Below, piece by piece: positions 5,213 to 7,771 of a stretch of 7,771 nucleotides of DNA. The first letter of the stretch is position 1; each line of letters starts with the position of its first letter. Under the pieces are notes generated by a model. It ran no database searches, was not told where the DNA came from, and saw nothing but the letters and a program-made list of their open reading frames with translations. This DNA comes from Planktothrix sp. UBA8402 (lineage in GTDB: Bacteria > Cyanobacteriota > Cyanobacteriia > Cyanobacteriales > Microcoleaceae): the NCBI GenBank assembly GCA_003456035.1, contig DMPJ01000143.1, positions 1 to 7,771 on the forward strand, read 5' to 3'. The position numbers were made by a program, and so were the translations under genes.

Positions 5213-5977
5213 ATGGACTGGCTTTCTATTTCAGGAAATTGGGTTTTAATTCCCCCTCGCCCTCAAGCAATTGTGCATTTTTTAGGGGGAGCTTTTGTCG
5301 CCAGCGCACCGCATTTAACCTATCGTTGCTTATTAGAAGAATTAGCCTATCAAGGTTATGCGATTGTTGCTACTCCTTTTGTAAATACCCTGGATCATAC
5401 AGCGATCGCTAAAGAAGTTTTAGAGATATTTGAAGATGGATTATATGATTTATATGATCTGCAATTATTAAAACGGCGAGGTTTACCAATTTATGGATTA
5501 GGACATAGTATGGGGTGTAAATTGCATTTGTTAATTGGTTCTTTATTTCCCGTCGAACGTTCAGGAAATATTTTAATGTCGTTTAATAATTATGCCGCCC
5601 GTCAATCTATTCCTTTAGTTGAACAAATTTCACAATTTATGGATGTGGAATTTACCCCTTCTCCTGAAGAAACTAATATTTTAGTTGGCGCTCGCTATCG
5701 AATTAGAAGAAATCTTTTAATTAAATTCTCTAAAGATAATATTGATCAAACCTCTAATTTACATGATATTTTAGATCAACGGTTTCCTGGGTTAACCACT
5801 TTACAAAAATTAAATGGCGATCATCAAACTCCCCTCGGTCAAAATGTCAACTGGTCAGTGGGAGAAACCTTTACTCCCTTAGATGCTATTGGTCAATGGA
5901 TTAAACAAGCGGTTTATCAAGATTTGAACCAACTTAAAAAACAAATTTTGTATTGGTTAAATCCTTTATTAAAGTAA
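5213..5977 (+). CDS. DUF1350 family alpha/beta-hydrolase-like protein
   Basis: A soluble 254-residue protein of the DUF1350 family, which occurs in cyanobacteria and plastid-bearing plants and has no settled function. The alpha/beta-hydrolase signature is plain. HFLGGAF at 22-28 resembles an oxyanion-hole loop after the first strand. GLGHSMG at 95-101 holds the nucleophile elbow G97-H-S99-M-G101. His204 in NGDHQTP is the likely catalytic His, and Asp175 or Asp178 could be the acid. An esterase or lipase-like activity on an unknown substrate is reasonable inference. Length is normal and complete. The ATG at 5213 lacks a Shine-Dalgarno. It runs in the same direction as the rhomboid gene, but the 122-bp gap with possible hairpins suggests separate control. 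Confidence is high for family and low for reaction. Confidence 0.88.
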   Translation: MDWLSISGNWVLIPPRPQAIVHFLGGAFVASAPHLTYRCLLEELAYQGYAIVATPFVNTLDHTAIAKEVLEIFEDGLYDLYDLQLLKRRGLPIYGLGHSMGCKLHLLIGSLFPVERSGNILMSFNNYAARQSIPLVEQISQFMDVEFTPSPEETNILVGARYRIRRNLLIKFSKDNIDQTSNLHDILDQRFPGLTTLQKLNGDHQTPLGQNVNWSVGETFTPLDAIGQWIKQAVYQDLNQLKKQILYWLNPLLK

Positions 5978-6309
5978 CCACAAAGGCCATAAGACACTAA
6001 GTTAAGATGATTGGGGAACTAATTGGGAAGATTTTCTAAAAATAGAAGACCTAATCATAGCGGATTTCGGCGATCGCTCACTATAAACAAGCCTATCAAG
6101 TGGCAATTCAACAACAAAGTCAAACCAATAAATCTTCAGTCAATTCTAATTTCTTAATATTTTAAGTTATACTTAACATGATATGATATCTATTCATTAC
6201 CCAGACGAGTCTAGTGAATGGTTTAGGAATTAGTATCAAAAGCTACAGTTAACCGTTCTCTAAGACTCTTATATGTCAAGTATATTCAAAAAAATAGGGA
6301 CAAAAGGCT
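5978..6309. other. Gene-free stretch between the DUF1350 and ATP-grasp genes
   Basis: This 332-bp stretch has no convincing gene. Just after the DUF1350 stop, CCACAAAGGCCATAAGACAC resembles a degraded form of a CACAAAG-rich repeat I recall in cyanobacteria. One HIP1 site lies at 6070-6077. An open frame of 34 codons from 6061 to the TAA at 6163-6165, with no start codon near its beginning, reads like a Gln-rich protein tail (HYKQAYQVAIQQQ) and may be the remnant of a lost gene. Dyads at 6162-6190 and a TATATT (6281-6286) near the ATP-grasp start are the likely control elements. Confidence 0.5.
6162..6190 (+). promoter_or_regulatory. Two adjacent dyads, candidate operator for the ATP-grasp gene
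   Basis: TTAAGT-TAT-ACTTAA (6162-6176) is a perfect 15-bp dyad, followed 3 bp later by GATAT-G-ATATC (6180-6190). They lie about 120-150 bp before the GTG at 6310. AT-rich dyads arise readily by chance, so a protein-binding role is only a possibility. Confidence 0.3.
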
Positions 6310-7743
6310 GTGCGATTTCAATTCTACGATCCAGGTGAATTCTACGATGAACTTTTTGTCGCGAAAGGACAACCTCGTCCCCACGCAGCGCCGTTAATTG
6401 ATCGGATTAATTCGTTATCCCCAGGGGATTTAGAAATTCGACAGGAAGCGGCTAAAACAGCGATGATGAAGTTGGGAGCAACTTTTAACGTTTATAATGA
6501 TAGTCAAGGTACGGAAAGAATATTACCTTTTGACTTAATTCCTAGAATTGTTTCTGCTTCAGAATGGGCTTATTTAGAACGAGGATTAAAGCAACGTATT
6601 CATGTATTAAACTTATTTATTGATGATATTTATGGGGAACAAAAAATTATCAAAGATGGGATTATTCCTCAAGAATTAATCTATTCTTCTAAGGGATTCC
6701 TCGAACCTTGTATGGGGTTAAAACCACAAAAAGGAATTTGGTGTCATATTACGGGAACAGATTTAGTTAGGGATGGAGAGGGAAAATGGTATGTTCTCGA
6801 AGATAATTTACGTTGTCCATCGGGGGTTTCTTATGTTTTAGAAAATCGCCGGGTAATGAAAACCACATTTCCCCAACTTTTTGCCAAATTAGGGATTCAA
6901 CCCGTTGATGAATACCCTAGTCATTTATTAGATACTTTGCTAAATTTAGCTGGGGATCATATTATTAATCCTACGGTTGTTGTCCTAACTCCTGGGATGT
7001 ATAATTCTGCCTATTTTGAACACTCGTTTTTAGCCCAACAAATGGGGGTAGAATTAGTCGAAGGACGGGATTTAGTGGTGAGTGATGGCTATGTGCAAAT
7101 GCGAACCACTAAGGGATTAAAACGGGTGGATGTGATTTATCGTAGAATTGATGATAATTTTATTGATCCGTTAGTTTTTAATCCAGAATCAATGTTAGGT
7201 ATTCCCGGATTAACTGAAGTTTATCGTCATGGTAGAGTGGCTCTAGCTAATGCTTTAGGAACAGGAATTGCTGATGATAAAGTGATTTATGCTTATGTTC
7301 CTGAAATGATTCAATATTATTTAGGAGAAGAACAAATTATATCTAATGTTCCGACCTATTTATGTTGGGAACCGAAACAACTGGAATATGTGCTGAATAA
7401 TCTTGATAAATTGGTTGTTAAAGCGGCGAATGAAGCGGGAGGATATGGGATGTTAGTGGGAACCCAATCTACGGAACCAGAGCGCCTAGAATTTGCTGAA
7501 AAAATTAAGGCAAATCCCAGGAATTATATTGCACAACCGACATTATCTTTATCTCGGGTTCCTACCTTATTGGGAGATGGTTTTGAAGGGTGTCATGTTG
7601 ATTTAAGACCCTATATTTTATATGGTGAAGATATCTATGTTCATCCCGGGGGATTAACTCGTGTGGCGATGAAAAAAGGGTCATTAGTTGTTAATTCTTC
7701 TCAAGGAGGTGGGAGTAAAGATACTTGGGTTTTATGTGAATAA
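6310..7743 (+). CDS. Circularly permuted type 2 ATP-grasp protein
   Basis: A complete 477-residue member of the circularly permuted ATP-grasp family (DUF404/DUF407), cytosolic and presumed to form amide or peptide bonds using ATP. Conserved blocks include the N-terminal YDPGEFYDEL (6-15), GTDLVRD (149-155) with YVLEDNLRCPSGVSYVLENR (161-180), TPGMYNSAYFEHSFLA (227-242), VDVIYRRIDD (273-282) and KAANEAGGYGM (371-381), probably nucleotide-binding. HVDLRPY (429-435) and a Ser/Gly-rich end, NSSQGGGSKDTWVL (462-475), complete the fold. The GTG start is chosen because the conserved YDPG block follows directly; AAAAGG lies 2 nt upstream as a weak ribosome site. In many bacteria this gene precedes an alpha-E (DUF403) gene, a transglutaminase-like gene and sometimes an Anbu-type peptidase. 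Those would lie beyond the window, and AAGAGGA at 7761-7767 could be the next gene's ribosome site. The substrate is unknown. Confidence 0.93.
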   Translation: MRFQFYDPGEFYDELFVAKGQPRPHAAPLIDRINSLSPGDLEIRQEAAKTAMMKLGATFNVYNDSQGTERILPFDLIPRIVSASEWAYLERGLKQRIHVLNLFIDDIYGEQKIIKDGIIPQELIYSSKGFLEPCMGLKPQKGIWCHITGTDLVRDGEGKWYVLEDNLRCPSGVSYVLENRRVMKTTFPQLFAKLGIQPVDEYPSHLLDTLLNLAGDHIINPTVVVLTPGMYNSAYFEHSFLAQQMGVELVEGRDLVVSDGYVQMRTTKGLKRVDVIYRRIDDNFIDPLVFNPESMLGIPGLTEVYRHGRVALANALGTGIADDKVIYAYVPEMIQYYLGEEQIISNVPTYLCWEPKQLEYVLNNLDKLVVKAANEAGGYGMLVGTQSTEPERLEFAEKIKANPRNYIAQPTLSLSRVPTLLGDGFEGCHVDLRPYILYGEDIYVHPGGLTRVAMKKGSLVVNSSQGGGSKDTWVLCE

Positions 7744-7771
7744 ATCTGGATCACGGATTTAAGAGGATTTC

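Noticed and set aside
6191..6230. Hairpin from ATTCATTACCCAGAC with GTCTAGTGAAT
   Set aside because: Pairing is AGAC/GTCT with a 2-nt loop plus ATTCA/TGAAT across a strongly unequal internal loop; too unstable to claim.

Overview
The window looks like a filamentous cyanobacterium with an AT-rich genome; Planktothrix or Oscillatoria is a guess from memory of similar proteins, not a measured assignment. The main support is six copies of the HIP1 octamer GCGATCGC (679, 2152, 2658, 3106, 5402, 6070), far more than chance predicts in about 7.8 kb. Cyanobacterial-type proteins also fit: a DUF1350 hydrolase, a circularly permuted ATP-grasp protein and a PotB/PotC pair. Upstream sequences are mostly poor in Shine-Dalgarno motifs, and several genes start with GTG.

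Layout. At 1-77 there is a 20-bp dispersed repeat followed by G-runs. On the minus strand, potB (952-1836) and potC (78-947) form a tight pair encoding both membrane subunits of a spermidine/putrescine-type ABC importer. Its ATPase and binding protein are not in the window. Divergent from potB is a sigma-70/ECF-like gene (1979-2647) with a good -35/-10 promoter. It converges on a secreted proline-linker protein (2676-3182, minus). Divergent from that is a small membrane or exported protein ending in a CxCxxC motif (3363-3668).

Between 3668 and 3813, two convergent genes are separated by a perfect 40-bp palindrome plus partial tandem copies of the repeat seen at position 1. The minus-strand gene there (3813-4385) resembles peptidase M15-type proteins but has a changed metal-ligand position. 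It shares a short divergent promoter region with a rhomboid-family intramembrane protease (4500-5090). Next come a DUF1350 alpha/beta-hydrolase (5213-5977), a 332-bp gene-free stretch with dyad symmetries, and a complete circularly permuted ATP-grasp gene (6310-7743). In many bacteria that gene heads an ATP-grasp/alpha-E/transglutaminase cluster, and the next gene would begin just past the window.

The genes do not form one obvious pathway. Apart from potB-potC, each appears to be its own transcription unit. I see no CRISPR array, tRNA, rRNA, transposase or clear defence system. The most notable items are the palindromic repeat cluster, the M15-like variant, the small CxCxxC protein and the structured leaders ahead of the rhomboid and DUF1350 genes.
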